From: Geoalkalibacter halelectricus
Lineage (GTDB): Bacteria > Desulfobacterota > Desulfuromonadia > Desulfuromonadales > Geoalkalibacteraceae
NCBI RefSeq assembly: GCF_025263685.1
Contig: NZ_CP092109.1
Location: 1,923,001-1,987,000, forward strand
Direction of reading: 5' to 3'
Length of the DNA stretch: 64,000 bases
Numbering within the stretch: the stretch's first letter is position 1; every line of letters starts with the position of its first letter. Positions 44,902-53,361 of the stretch are shown one piece after another. The position numbers were made by a program, and so were the translations under genes. The notes under the pieces were generated by a model, which searched no databases, was not told the origin of the DNA, and saw only the letters and a list, made by a program, of their open reading frames with translations.

Positions 44902-47763
44902 TTACGAATCGTTCTCCGCAGGCCTTCCCCCGCTGTTTTCCGCTTCGCCTTCCCGACCCAGGTCGGGTTCTCCGCAGTGCCCCAGGATAAAACGCCGCGC
45001 CGCATCACGCAGTTTCAAGGCTTGGTCCCATGAATCCTTGCCCGGATCATCTGCAACGCGAATCGGTTCGCCGATCTGCACGCTGATGGGCCCGTGCCGG
45101 GGAAACCAGGAACCGTCACGCAGCACGTAGCGCGTGCCGCGAATGGCGACGGGCACCACCGGCAGCTTGCCTTCCGCCGCGGTTACAAAGGCGCCCAGGC
45201 GAAACGGGCGCAGCCCCGCCACGCGGCTGAAGGTGCCCTCGGCGAAATACAGCAGATTGCCGCCGCGCCGCGCCCGATCGCTGATGCGCCGGGCATCCGC
45301 GGCGCCACGACGGGGATCGAAGCGTTCGACGAACTCAGTGCCGAAACGCCGCAGGAGAAAACCGAGCACCGGGCGCTGATTGAGCTCGGCTTTGGCGACG
45401 AAACTCAGGCGCACCGGCAAGGCCGCGACCAGCACATAGGCATCGAGGTAGCTGGCATGATTGGCCACCAACACGCAAGGCTCTTGCGGCAGGTGCTCCA
45501 GCCCTTCGACCTTGAGGGACAGCCCCGAGAGCCGCTGCGCGACCCGCACGATGGCGCGCAGCGGCATCCAGTTCCAGGCATGGCGCGGCAACAGCAGAAT
45601 CACCAGGGTCGCCACCGCCGCCGCCAGATAAAAAAGCGCCCACAAATACCCCGCATAGAGCAGGCTTAAAGCACCGGGAGCGCTTCTGCGCGCCCAGGAG
45701 GAAAGGGTCGAGACGGCCAGGCGCAGGGTCTGGAGCCACATCTTTTCTCCCTTGCCCATTTGCCCCTGTTCATAGAGATCGCGGCAGGCCGAACGGCGAA
45801 TCTTGCCGCTGGAGGTTTTGAGCACCGAATGGGGCGGCACCAGCAGCAGATCATCGGGTGGAGTTTCGAGAAGATCCACCGCCAGGTTCTTGATCGCGCC
45901 GCGCAGCTTGTCGAGCACCCGTGGATCGGATTCGCGGGTCTCGGCCACGACCACCAGCCGTTCGCTGCCCGTGGCGGGATCGGGGCTGCCGAACACCACC
46001 ACGTTGCCCTTGCGGATGCCGGAGAGCGCGCCCACGGCTTCTTCGAGTTCCTGGGGATAGATGTTGCGGCCGCCGATGATGATCAGGTCCTTGCTGCGGC
46101 CGGTGAGATAGATATCGCCCTCGGCCAGATAACCGAGATCTCCGGTATTGAGCCACTCGCCGTCGAACAGACGGCGGGTCTCCTCGGGATTGCGGTAGTA
46201 GCCACTGGTGGCCGAAGGACCGCGAAACTGCACCCGCCCTTCACGCCGGTCCGGCAACTCGCGCCCGCTGCCGTCGACGATGCGGATCTCATGGCCCTCC
46301 AGTGGGCGGCCGCAGGCGACGATGCGCAGCGCATGCTCATCCTCCTCCCTGGCCGGGGTCGCCTTGCCCGAGCGGGCCAACGCCTCGCGCTCCACCCGGT
46401 CGATGAGGGGCCCGCGGCCAAGAGGCGGAAAGGCCAGGCCCACGGTATTCTCCGCCAACCCGTAGACCGGCGCCACCGCGTCCCTGCGCAGGCCATAGGC
46501 GGAAAAACGCTCGCAGAAACGCTCCAGAGTGACGGCGCTGACCGGTTCGGCGCCGTTGAAGGCTCCGCGCCAGGAACTCAGATCCAGCCCCTCGAGATCC
46601 TCATCCTTGAGTTTGGTCAGGCAGATTTCATAGGCGAAATTGGGCGCCGGCGAGAGCGTGCCCTGATAACGATGAACGGCCCACAGCCAGCGCTTGGGGC
46701 GGCCGAGGAAATCCAGGGGCGAGAGCAGCACCACGGGCACGGCGAAATACAGCCCGGCCAGCCAGGTGCCGATGAGACCCATGTCGTGGTAGAGGGGCAG
46801 CCAACTGATGATCACATCGTCCGGCCGCACCTTGACCGCCTGGCCCAGGGCGCGAATGTTGGCGAGCAAATTGGCGTGAGAGAGCACCACGCCCTTGGGA
46901 TTGCCGGTGCTGCCCGAGGTGTATTGCAGAAAGGCGGTGTCCCCGGCGGCAATGGCCGGCCGCGCATAGTCGCCGCCGCGTTCAGCAAGTTCCTCCACCG
47001 TGACCAGGCTTTTCAGGGAGGATAGCTGCGCCTTGAGCAGCCGCGCAAAGGGGAGAGCTTCGGGCAGGGTGATCAGGGTCACCGCCTCGCAATTGCTCAG
47101 GATCGCCTGCTGGCGGCGCAGATGGCTTTCCAGTTGGGTGCGCCGCACCGGCGGATAGAGGGGCACGGGAATGCCCCCGGCCAGCAGGATGCCGAGAAAA
47201 GCAAACAGATAATCGGCGCTGGTGGGCAGCATGATCGCCACCGGCGAGCCGGCCTCAAGACCGCGCCACTGCAAGCCCGCGGCAACGGCCCGCGCGCCTT
47301 CCCCCAGACGCTGGTAGGAAAGCACCTCCCCTTCACCCTCATCGGCGTAGAAGCGCACCTGGGGATGATCGGGATGGTTCTCCAAGTGCCACTCCAGAAC
47401 CTCGACCAGAGTGCGCGCTTGCTCGGGCGCACCGCTCCGCCCTTCGGCCTCGCCGGCCGCGATGCGCGCGCGGCTTTCGACCTCGGCGGCTTGCGCGCCG
47501 CCCAGCACCGCCCTGAGCAGATCGCGCGGCGTGTCCGCTTCGGCTACGACCTGTTCGTCCAGGCGCAGGGCGAAACGCTTCTCCAGGCGGCTGAGCAGTT
47601 CCATGCGCGCCATGCTGTCGAGGCCGAGATCGCGATCGAGGGAGCTGTCCAGCTCCACCTTGGGCGTCTGCCCGGGGTGCAGCTCCGCCACCACCTCTTG
47701 CAGCACCTGAAACAGTTGGTCCTTAGTTTTCCGGGGCTTGTCTGAAGTTTCGGATGCAGCCAT
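44902..47763 (-). CDS. Fused acyl carrier protein / acyl-AMP ligase / PlsC acyltransferase
   Basis: This 953-residue protein joins three enzymes. Residues about 15-90 are an acyl carrier domain with the phosphopantetheine Ser in LGLDSMARME (Ser50). Residues about 115-660 are an AMP-forming ligase: QYTSGSTGNPKGVVLSHANL, GAEPVSAVTLERF, and LNTGDLGYLAEGDIYLTGRSKDLI. Residues about 690-900 are a PlsC-type acyltransferase with transmembrane segments, the HxxxxD motif NHASYLDAYV and YFAEGTFSR. The likely reaction is activation of a fatty acid, loading to ACP and transfer to a phospholipid or other acceptor. It is a single gene on the minus strand, and its acceptor is unknown. Confidence 0.88.
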   Translation of the reverse strand: MAASETSDKPRKTKDQLFQVLQEVVAELHPGQTPKVELDSSLDRDLGLDSMARMELLSRLEKRFALRLDEQVVAEADTPRDLLRAVLGGAQAAEVESRARIAAGEAEGRSGAPEQARTLVEVLEWHLENHPDHPQVRFYADEGEGEVLSYQRLGEGARAVAAGLQWRGLEAGSPVAIMLPTSADYLFAFLGILLAGGIPVPLYPPVRRTQLESHLRRQQAILSNCEAVTLITLPEALPFARLLKAQLSSLKSLVTVEELAERGGDYARPAIAAGDTAFLQYTSGSTGNPKGVVLSHANLLANIRALGQAVKVRPDDVIISWLPLYHDMGLIGTWLAGLYFAVPVVLLSPLDFLGRPKRWLWAVHRYQGTLSPAPNFAYEICLTKLKDEDLEGLDLSSWRGAFNGAEPVSAVTLERFCERFSAYGLRRDAVAPVYGLAENTVGLAFPPLGRGPLIDRVEREALARSGKATPAREEDEHALRIVACGRPLEGHEIRIVDGSGRELPDRREGRVQFRGPSATSGYYRNPEETRRLFDGEWLNTGDLGYLAEGDIYLTGRSKDLIIIGGRNIYPQELEEAVGALSGIRKGNVVVFGSPDPATGSERLVVVAETRESDPRVLDKLRGAIKNLAVDLLETPPDDLLLVPPHSVLKTSSGKIRRSACRDLYEQGQMGKGEKMWLQTLRLAVSTLSSWARRSAPGALSLLYAGYLWALFYLAAAVATLVILLLPRHAWNWMPLRAIVRVAQRLSGLSLKVEGLEHLPQEPCVLVANHASYLDAYVLVAALPVRLSFVAKAELNQRPVLGFLLRRFGTEFVERFDPRRGAADARRISDRARRGGNLLYFAEGTFSRVAGLRPFRLGAFVTAAEGKLPVVPVAIRGTRYVLRDGSWFPRHGPISVQIGEPIRVADDPGKDSWDQALKLRDAARRFILGHCGEPDLGREGEAENSGGRPAENDS

Positions 47764-47845
47764 CGGATTTCCTCGGCATGGGTTGGAATAATCCTTTCCT
47801 CACCCCGATTATACCAAAGAGACCCACCGCGCTGCCGGGGGAGGG

Positions 47846-48673
47846 TTAGCCGCCGACCCGCGACGCCCCGCCGTTGCGCGGGTGCTGACCCGGCTGGAAA
47901 AAACGCAGGGGCGCGAGCAGCACCAGCACCGCCACCAGCACCGGCCCGAAGGGCTGATCGAGGAGAATCGCCGCGACAAAGGCCACCAGGTAGGCTCCGA
48001 GGGCCAGCAGGCCGCTCAGCCAGAGAGTGGTGCGCCAACTCGGCGCAAGACGAAATGCGATCCACGAGGGAATGAATACCAGGGCAAAGGCTGCCATGAC
48101 TCCCACTGCGGTAGCGGTGACCGCCAAGGTCGTCACCACCAGCAAATCAAAGATCAGGTGGTAGCGCCAGCCGGGAAGATCGTTGGCCGTGAAGTGATCG
48201 GGGAAAAGACGCGCCAGCAGCAGGCGCGGCGACAGCCAAGGCAGAATAGCCAGAAGCGTCACGGCCAGCAACAGGCCCGAGACACCATGGCTCCAGCCGG
48301 TGAAATAGAGCTGTCCGTCCATCAACGCCTTGCCCAGCATTTCGCCATGGGGGCTATTGGCGGCGATGAGCAGAGCAACACTCCAACCCAGCAGAATCAA
48401 AATGGCGTAATTGTCATTGCCCGCCCGTTGCAGCAGTCCCTTGCCGATACCGGCCAGCATGGCGGTGACGACCGCGGCCAGGAGCATGGGCACATGGAAA
48501 AGCACAGAGAGAATACCGCCGGCCGCAGCCACCTGCGCATAGGCCAGAGATGCCAGCCACTCTTCGCGCAGACGCAGATAGGCACCGAGCAGTGCCGCCA
48601 GGGGCACCAGCAGCAGACCGTTAATGAAGGGCAGGTGGAAAAGGGGATCGAATATCAGGGCAAGATGACTCAT
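47846..48673 (-). CDS. Metal ABC transporter permease, ZnuB-like
   Basis: The 275-residue protein has about eight hydrophobic helices and the ABC-3 family pattern: FINGLLLVPLAALLGAYLRLRE at the N-terminus and LVVTTLAVTATAVGVMAAFALVFIPSWIAF (in part: AVGVMAAFALVFIPS) in the coupling region. It forms the membrane channel for the ATPase and binding protein encoded just upstream. The three genes overlap by four bases each. Zinc or manganese is likely, with zinc favoured by the His-rich neighbours. Confidence 0.88.
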   Translation of the reverse strand: MSHLALIFDPLFHLPFINGLLLVPLAALLGAYLRLREEWLASLAYAQVAAAGGILSVLFHVPMLLAAVVTAMLAGIGKGLLQRAGNDNYAILILLGWSVALLIAANSPHGEMLGKALMDGQLYFTGWSHGVSGLLLAVTLLAILPWLSPRLLLARLFPDHFTANDLPGWRYHLIFDLLVVTTLAVTATAVGVMAAFALVFIPSWIAFRLAPSWRTTLWLSGLLALGAYLVAFVAAILLDQPFGPVLVAVLVLLAPLRFFQPGQHPRNGGASRVGG

Positions 48674-49245
48674 GGTGTCAACCGAATCACGCGGTCGCAG
48701 GCCGCGTTGAGAAATTCGCCTTCATGACTGACCAGCAGCACCGCGCGCCGCGCGGCATCGCGCTTAAGCATGGCGGCCAGGGTCTGCATGGCGGCGGGAT
48801 CAAGATTGTTGGTCGGCTCGTCGAGCAGCACCAGACGAGCCTGGCTGCCCAGACAGGACCAGGTCTGCATCAATTGCAACTGACCTCCGCTGAGGCGATC
48901 GAGGCGCACCGGCAGCAGGCTTTGCAAAAATCCCGGGGCCTGTGCGGCAGGGGCGCCGGTGAGGCGCAGCAGTTCCCTGCCGGTCAGAGGCAGTTCGCCG
49001 ACGCGCACCGGGCGCTGCCGGTGGTGGGCGACGCGCACGTCGGGGCGGCGGCGCACTTCGCCTGAAAAAATCCGGCTGGCGCCGGTAATGGCCCCAAGCA
49101 AGGTCGATTTTCCCGCGCCGTTGCTGCCATAAAGACCGACCACCTCGCCGGCGCGCAGGGAAAAAGACACGGGGCCGATAACCGGCCCCGCGTAACCTGC
49201 AACCAGATCCCGGCATTCCAACAGCGGGAGCTGATCCGTCATCAC
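48670..49245 (-). CDS. Metal ABC transporter ATPase, ZnuC-like (short)
   Basis: The 191-residue ATPase has Walker A GSNGAGKSTLLG (residues 40-48), signature LSGGQLQLMQ (118-122), Walker B RLVLLDEPTNNLD and the switch His in LLVSHEGEF. It is shorter than usual (about 230-250), having lost loops between Walker A and the signature but no catalytic motif. It overlaps znuA-like and znuB-like genes by four bases, giving translational coupling. Confidence 0.9.
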   Translation of the reverse strand: MMTDQLPLLECRDLVAGYAGPVIGPVSFSLRAGEVVGLYGSNGAGKSTLLGAITGASRIFSGEVRRRPDVRVAHHRQRPVRVGELPLTGRELLRLTGAPAAQAPGFLQSLLPVRLDRLSGGQLQLMQTWSCLGSQARLVLLDEPTNNLDPAAMQTLAAMLKRDAARRAVLLVSHEGEFLNAACDRVIRLTP

Positions 49246-50156
49246 TTACCCTTTCCGCGGGCAATGGCCTCGACCCATTGGTCGATTAGGACCAGATACT
49301 GTTGCGCATCAGCATCCAGGGGCGGGTCCAGGGGCAGGGCTTCCACCGGCCAACCCAAGGTGCGCGCCACGAACTGCGGACCCTGAGCAGGCTGGTGGTT
49401 GACATAGAGCACGACTCCCTGATGGCCGCGCAGTTGACTCACCAAAGATTCCAGATGGCGCGCCGTCGGCGGGATACCGGGCAGTGGCTCGATGTAGCCC
49501 AGTACCGGTACCTCGAGCAACTCCATCAGGTAATTGGCATCCTTGTGAAACAACACCACGCCGGGTGCGCCCCTGACCTTGGACTGCCAGCGCGGCAGTT
49601 GCTCCTGGACCTGACGGGCGAATGCCTCGGCATTGGCCTGGAAGGTATCGGCAGCCGCCGGCTGCATTTTTCCCAGGCGGCCGGCCAGCGCCCTGCCAAC
49701 CTCGGCCATGCGCACCGGATCCATATTGACATGGGGATTGCCCGCCGGATGCACGTCGCCCATAGCGCGGTCGGCGGCTTCACCGACTTCGATGAGCGGC
49801 ACCTGCGCCGCCGCCTCGAAATAACCGGAGCGACCGGGAAGAACAGCAGGATTGGCCGCGCCCTGCAGGGCCGGCGGCAACCAGCCGACTTCGAGTTCGG
49901 CGCCGACGGCGACCACCAGGTCGGCGCGGCGCAGGGCCACCATCATGCTCGGGCGGGCCTGGAGGTAATGCGCGTCGCGATCAGGCGGCGCGAGCACGGT
50001 GACGCGCACGGCATCACCTCCTACGGTACGTGCCAGCATGCCCATGGCCGAGGTGGTCGCGACCACCTCGGTCTTTGCCAGGGCGGCGCCGGCACTCAGC
50101 AGCAGTACCGCCACCGTCATCAGGAACCAACCGAAAATGCGTGATTTTGACATCAT
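49242..50156 (-). CDS. Metal-binding periplasmic protein, ZnuA-like
   Basis: The 304-residue protein has a signal peptide (FGWFLMTVAVLLLSAGAALA). Metal-site regions of cluster A-I binding proteins are present: RDAHYLQARPS (first His), GNPHVNMDPVRM (second His), FHKDANYLMELL (third His) and a C-terminal Asp in LPLDPPLDAD. It has no His-rich loop, unlike E. coli ZnuA. It delivers the metal to the permease encoded downstream and starts 16 bases after the porin gene. Confidence 0.9.
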   Translation of the reverse strand: MMSKSRIFGWFLMTVAVLLLSAGAALAKTEVVATTSAMGMLARTVGGDAVRVTVLAPPDRDAHYLQARPSMMVALRRADLVVAVGAELEVGWLPPALQGAANPAVLPGRSGYFEAAAQVPLIEVGEAADRAMGDVHPAGNPHVNMDPVRMAEVGRALAGRLGKMQPAAADTFQANAEAFARQVQEQLPRWQSKVRGAPGVVLFHKDANYLMELLEVPVLGYIEPLPGIPPTARHLESLVSQLRGHQGVVLYVNHQPAQGPQFVARTLGWPVEALPLDPPLDADAQQYLVLIDQWVEAIARGKGK

Positions 50157-50171
50157 AATCTTTCTCCCCGG

Positions 50172-51473
50172 TTAAAACTTATGCGCGCCATGCACGCCCA
50201 AAGCGATCTGGTATTGCACGAAGAACTGGTTGTAGTTTTCGCGCCCGCCGCCTTCCTGGGCGATGTCGCCGCGATTGAACTGCATGCGCAGACGCGAAAA
50301 CTCCGTGGGGTTGAATGTCACATTGGCACTGTAGCGGCGCGAATCATCGAATTTCTCGGTCCGCTCGTCCTTTTCGATGCGATTGTAAAGACCGACCATA
50401 TCAAGGCGCAGCGCCGCCGTCCAACGCGGCGCAAAGCCGTATTTGGCCTGCACGTAGAAACCGTCCTGCTTGAACTTCTCTTTTTCGCCGATTTCGTCCA
50501 GATCATCGGCGGCGGCAACGCGCAGATCCTTGACGCGATAGAGGTATTCGCCCTGCAGAGTCAGATTGCCGTGGCCGTAGCTGCGGCCCGCGTCATACTT
50601 GTACACCGCGTCGAAGCCGGCAAACCAGGTGTCGCCCTGGAGAATCTCATCCTCATGATCCTCCTGATGCAGGCGCGCGCCGCCGCCGAACAGGCCGAGT
50701 TGCAGGGCATGATCGAAGCCCAGATCGGGGGCTACCTTGACGAAGCCAGTGAACAAACGCGGCCCGGAGCGGTCACGCAGACTGCCCTCCAGCCCCCCGG
50801 GTATCCCGTCGATGGTGTTGGCGATGCCCTCGTTGCGGCCCTGCAACGCCTCAATGCCAAACAGGGTATAGACAGGCAGCTTGGGCAGCCAGGTCAATTG
50901 CACACCGATGTCGTTGAGGCCTTCCTCGCCGAACATCAAATCGTAGACCAGAGTCTGATCGGCGAAATCCCAGTCGTGGGGATGCTGCTGGTTGATGTAG
51001 CCGATACCGCTGAGAAACTTGCCGAACTTGAGGGTCAGGCCGGCGGGCAGACTGCGCGTGACGCCGTAGGCTTCTTCCACCTCGATGCCGTCTTCTTCCA
51101 CGGCCAGGTTGAGCATGGCGTCGAAATAGTTGTCCACCGTCGCGGAGAAAACGATCTCGGTTTCATCGAGATTAAAGCCGCGGGACAGCTCACCGTGGTC
51201 ATGATCGCCGTGGTGGCCGTCGAAGCCGGCGGCGTGCTCGGCAATTTCACCGGCTTCCCCTCGGCGATTGTCGGTGTAGTACTTGCCGTCGAGAATGACG
51301 GAAATGGCCGGGTTGAAGGCGGTTCCCGAGGTGATCTGGCGGGAGCTGCCGAACAGGGGAAAGGGCTGCAGCCCTTCAGGTTGAACAGGACCCGCCGGCT
51401 GGGCAAAAACGGGCGTCACAGAGGCAAGACACAGCGCCGCCAGGGCGCCGGTGAAAAATTGAGTTGAACGCAT
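50172..51473 (-). CDS. Outer-membrane beta-barrel protein with His-rich loop
   Basis: The 433-residue protein has a signal peptide (RSTQFFTGALAALCLASVTPVFA), a C-terminal Phe (GAHKF) and amphipathic strands throughout, typical of a porin. An early loop contains HHGDHDHG, a likely Zn/metal-binding patch. It lacks a TonB-dependent plug. Position as the gene before znuA suggests a metal-regulated outer-membrane route for zinc. ATG 51473 has AAGGAGAT upstream; an in-frame start at 51515 is less good. It is the second gene of the operon 52010-47846. Confidence 0.8.
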   Translation of the reverse strand: MRSTQFFTGALAALCLASVTPVFAQPAGPVQPEGLQPFPLFGSSRQITSGTAFNPAISVILDGKYYTDNRRGEAGEIAEHAAGFDGHHGDHDHGELSRGFNLDETEIVFSATVDNYFDAMLNLAVEEDGIEVEEAYGVTRSLPAGLTLKFGKFLSGIGYINQQHPHDWDFADQTLVYDLMFGEEGLNDIGVQLTWLPKLPVYTLFGIEALQGRNEGIANTIDGIPGGLEGSLRDRSGPRLFTGFVKVAPDLGFDHALQLGLFGGGARLHQEDHEDEILQGDTWFAGFDAVYKYDAGRSYGHGNLTLQGEYLYRVKDLRVAAADDLDEIGEKEKFKQDGFYVQAKYGFAPRWTAALRLDMVGLYNRIEKDERTEKFDDSRRYSANVTFNPTEFSRLRMQFNRGDIAQEGGGRENYNQFFVQYQIALGVHGAHKF

Positions 51474-51590
51474 TGCGCATATCTCCTTACAAGCAGCGGT
51501 GCAGACACACCACAACTGCTCTTCCTAAAATCAAATCGGGCAGTAGATCTGGAGCCGCCAAAAGCGCCACCAGGACAATTCAAGGGGATA

Positions 51591-52010
51591 TTATGCGAGG
51601 CAAACAGGAGGCGCGCGCAAACGCGGCAAAAGGTAGGAAGCTAAGGTGGCATGTGCAACGCGCCCCGGTGCCGCCAGAACGGCAGAGGGCAGCACAATCG
51701 GCGCCGCAAGGGCGATGGCCGGCAGCACGGCCACCGGCAGGTGTCCGGCTACATGGCACTGCGGACACGCAGAGGCTGGGTCCTGCGAGACCGGGCCGCC
51801 GGAACAGGGTGGGTCGGCACAGGCCTGGTGTTCGCCGTGATCGTGGGGAACGGCGGCCAGGGAATAAAGTCCAAGAAAACAGCAGACCGTCAGCAGTGCC
51901 AGCCAGCGCGCCACCCAGTGCCGCGCCTTGGGCGACGGATGGCGAGCCTCACCCCGGGATTTATTCGGAGGCGGATGCACTGATGAGCCGGAGCTGACGG
52001 ACATTGACAT
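51591..52010 (-). CDS. Small His/Cys-rich membrane protein (DUF2946-like)
   Basis: The 139-residue protein has one central membrane segment (WLALLTVCCFLGLYSLAAV) followed by PHDHGEHQACADPPCSGG and ACPQCHVAGH, a clear set of possible metal ligands. A second hydrophobic stretch lies near the C-terminus. The pattern resembles DUF2946-type proteins found near metal-transport genes. It is the first gene of the operon leading to the porin and Znu-like transporter. ATG 52010 is chosen because the promoter lies just upstream; a longer frame to 52076 would overlap it. Confidence 0.65.
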   Translation of the reverse strand: MSMSVSSGSSVHPPPNKSRGEARHPSPKARHWVARWLALLTVCCFLGLYSLAAVPHDHGEHQACADPPCSGGPVSQDPASACPQCHVAGHLPVAVLPAIALAAPIVLPSAVLAAPGRVAHATLASYLLPRLRAPPVCLA

Positions 52011-52033
52011 AAACCTGAAGCTGAAAGAGGGAA

Positions 52034-52052
52034 ATTGATAGTCCCTATCAAT
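52034..52052. promoter_or_regulatory. Fur-like operator over the metal-operon promoter
   Basis: ATTGATAGTCCCTATCAAT is a perfect 8-3-8 inverted repeat, and its core TGATAGTCCCTATCA closely follows the Fur 7-1-7 pattern TGATAAT-n-ATTATCA. It covers the -10 box (52048-52053) of the minus-strand promoter. Metal-dependent repression of the 52010-47846 operon is inferred. Confidence 0.6.
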
Positions 52053-52076
52053 AAGAGAGACAGCGGCGCCTGTCAA
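52048..52076 (-). promoter_or_regulatory. Promoter of the His/Cys-rich protein-porin-Znu operon
   Basis: TTGACA (52076-52071), 17 bases, and TATTGA (52053-52048) on the minus strand. Start of transcription would fall about 30 bases before the ATG at 52010. Confidence 0.55.
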
Positions 52077-52080
52077 GACA

Positions 52081-52099
52081 TATTATGTAATAACATTAC
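52081..52099. promoter_or_regulatory. Zur-like palindrome upstream of the metal operon
   Basis: On the minus strand GTAATGTTATTAC (52099-52087) is a 5-3-5 inverted repeat and the flanks give AATGTTATTACATAAT, similar to Zur boxes built on TGTTAT/ATAACA. It lies just upstream of the -35 box at 52071-52076. Confidence 0.4.
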
Positions 52100-52111
52100 G
52101 CGAAATGTGTT

Positions 52112-53359
52112 TCAGCTCCCCGTTGCTTCTTCGCTCTGTGCCAGATACGCCAGCCAGTTGTCCGCCTGGCGCCGCACCCCGGCGTGCTCGCGTGCCTGAG
52201 TGAAGGCGCTGCGCGCCTCCCCGGGCCGACCTTCGTGGTAGGCCGCCATGCCCAGCAACAGCAGGGCTTCACCGCGGGTGCGCTCCTCAGCGGCCGCGGC
52301 GGCCCGTTGCAGATGCGCGATCGCCTCGCCCCAGCGCTCCTCCTGCACCAGCAGACGGCCGAGTTTGAGGCGCGCGGCCGCGTCGCCGCCGGCGGCCAGC
52401 GCCTTCTCCAGGGCGCTGACGGCGGCCGCCGCCTCCCGCGCCTGCATCCAGGCGTCGGCGAGCAGTTCGAGGTTGGCGGCCGAAGTCGCGAGGTGCTCCT
52501 GATCCAAGGCCTCCTGCAGGGTGCGTGCGGCCTTGTGGGGAACGCCGGCGTAGAGAAAGAGTCGCGCCATGTGCAGCAAATCCTGGCTCTCGGTCAACAG
52601 CCCGTTGTGGTAGGCCGCCGCAAGGGTCGCCACGGCGCGGCGGTCCTCCTGCTCGTGCAGATACGTGGAAGAGAGCAGCTGCCAGTAGTTTTTGTTGTTC
52701 GGATGGGCCGCGATGACCCGCGGCAGCCACCTTTTGAGGGCGGCATGGTTGCCGGCGTTCTGATAGGTAGCCAGCAGCATTTGGTACCAGGATTCGGGCG
52801 GCGCGCTCGTTTCCTGCAGGGCCTGTTCGAGATGCAGCGCGGCTTGCTCGTAAGCCTGGGCGCCGAAATAGATCCAGGCGGCCTGGACCCGCTGCGCCGG
52901 AGAGATTTCGGCGGCTGCGCCCACCCAGGCATCGATATGCGCGATGGCCTCGGCGTAACGCTCCAGGGTCATGAGCAACTGGGCGCTGTTGTAGCGCGCC
53001 TGCTGCCGCATGGCCGCATCGTCGCCGGCGAGTTCCAGAACCCGCTCGTAAGCGCGCAGCGCCTCGCGCGGCTGATCCATTTCGCTGCGCAAATAGCCGC
53101 GCATCTGCCAGGCGATGGCCAGGGCGTAAGGTTCGTCGGCGAACCGCGCGACGATCTCGGCCAGGGCCTCCTCGGCCGGGCGCCACTGCCCCTCCTGCAA
53201 GAGATTCTGTGCTTTGCTCAGCGCCTCATGAGCCCGGGCCGACACCGTGGGGCCAGCCCCTGCAGCCGGCACCGCCAGCACCAGTGCGAGCAGGACCGCC
53301 ACCAGGGCCAAGGCCGCCCGGCGTCGCGGATTGGGGAAGAACCGAAAGAACATCGCCAT
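52112..53359 (-). CDS. TPR-repeat protein of the TonB operon
   Basis: The 415-residue protein has an N-terminal signal or anchor (RRRAALALVAVLLALVLAVPAAGAG) and about eight tetratricopeptide repeats (for example ALRAYERVLELAGDDAAMRQQARY and AVSALEKALAAGGDAAARLKLGRL, quoted in part). A TPR protein ending a DUF3450-ExbB-ExbB-ExbD-TonB operon is known from marine gammaproteobacteria, where the pair TtpC/TonB works with it. It is probably periplasmic and scaffolds the TonB complex. The start is uncertain: TTG 53365 overlaps the tonB stop, and ATG 53359 or 53353 follow. Confidence 0.78.
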   Translation of the reverse strand: MAMFFRFFPNPRRRAALALVAVLLALVLAVPAAGAGPTVSARAHEALSKAQNLLQEGQWRPAEEALAEIVARFADEPYALAIAWQMRGYLRSEMDQPREALRAYERVLELAGDDAAMRQQARYNSAQLLMTLERYAEAIAHIDAWVGAAAEISPAQRVQAAWIYFGAQAYEQAALHLEQALQETSAPPESWYQMLLATYQNAGNHAALKRWLPRVIAAHPNNKNYWQLLSSTYLHEQEDRRAVATLAAAYHNGLLTESQDLLHMARLFLYAGVPHKAARTLQEALDQEHLATSAANLELLADAWMQAREAAAAVSALEKALAAGGDAAARLKLGRLLVQEERWGEAIAHLQRAAAAAEERTRGEALLLLGMAAYHEGRPGEARSAFTQAREHAGVRRQADNWLAYLAQSEEATGS

Positions 53360-53361
53360 AC

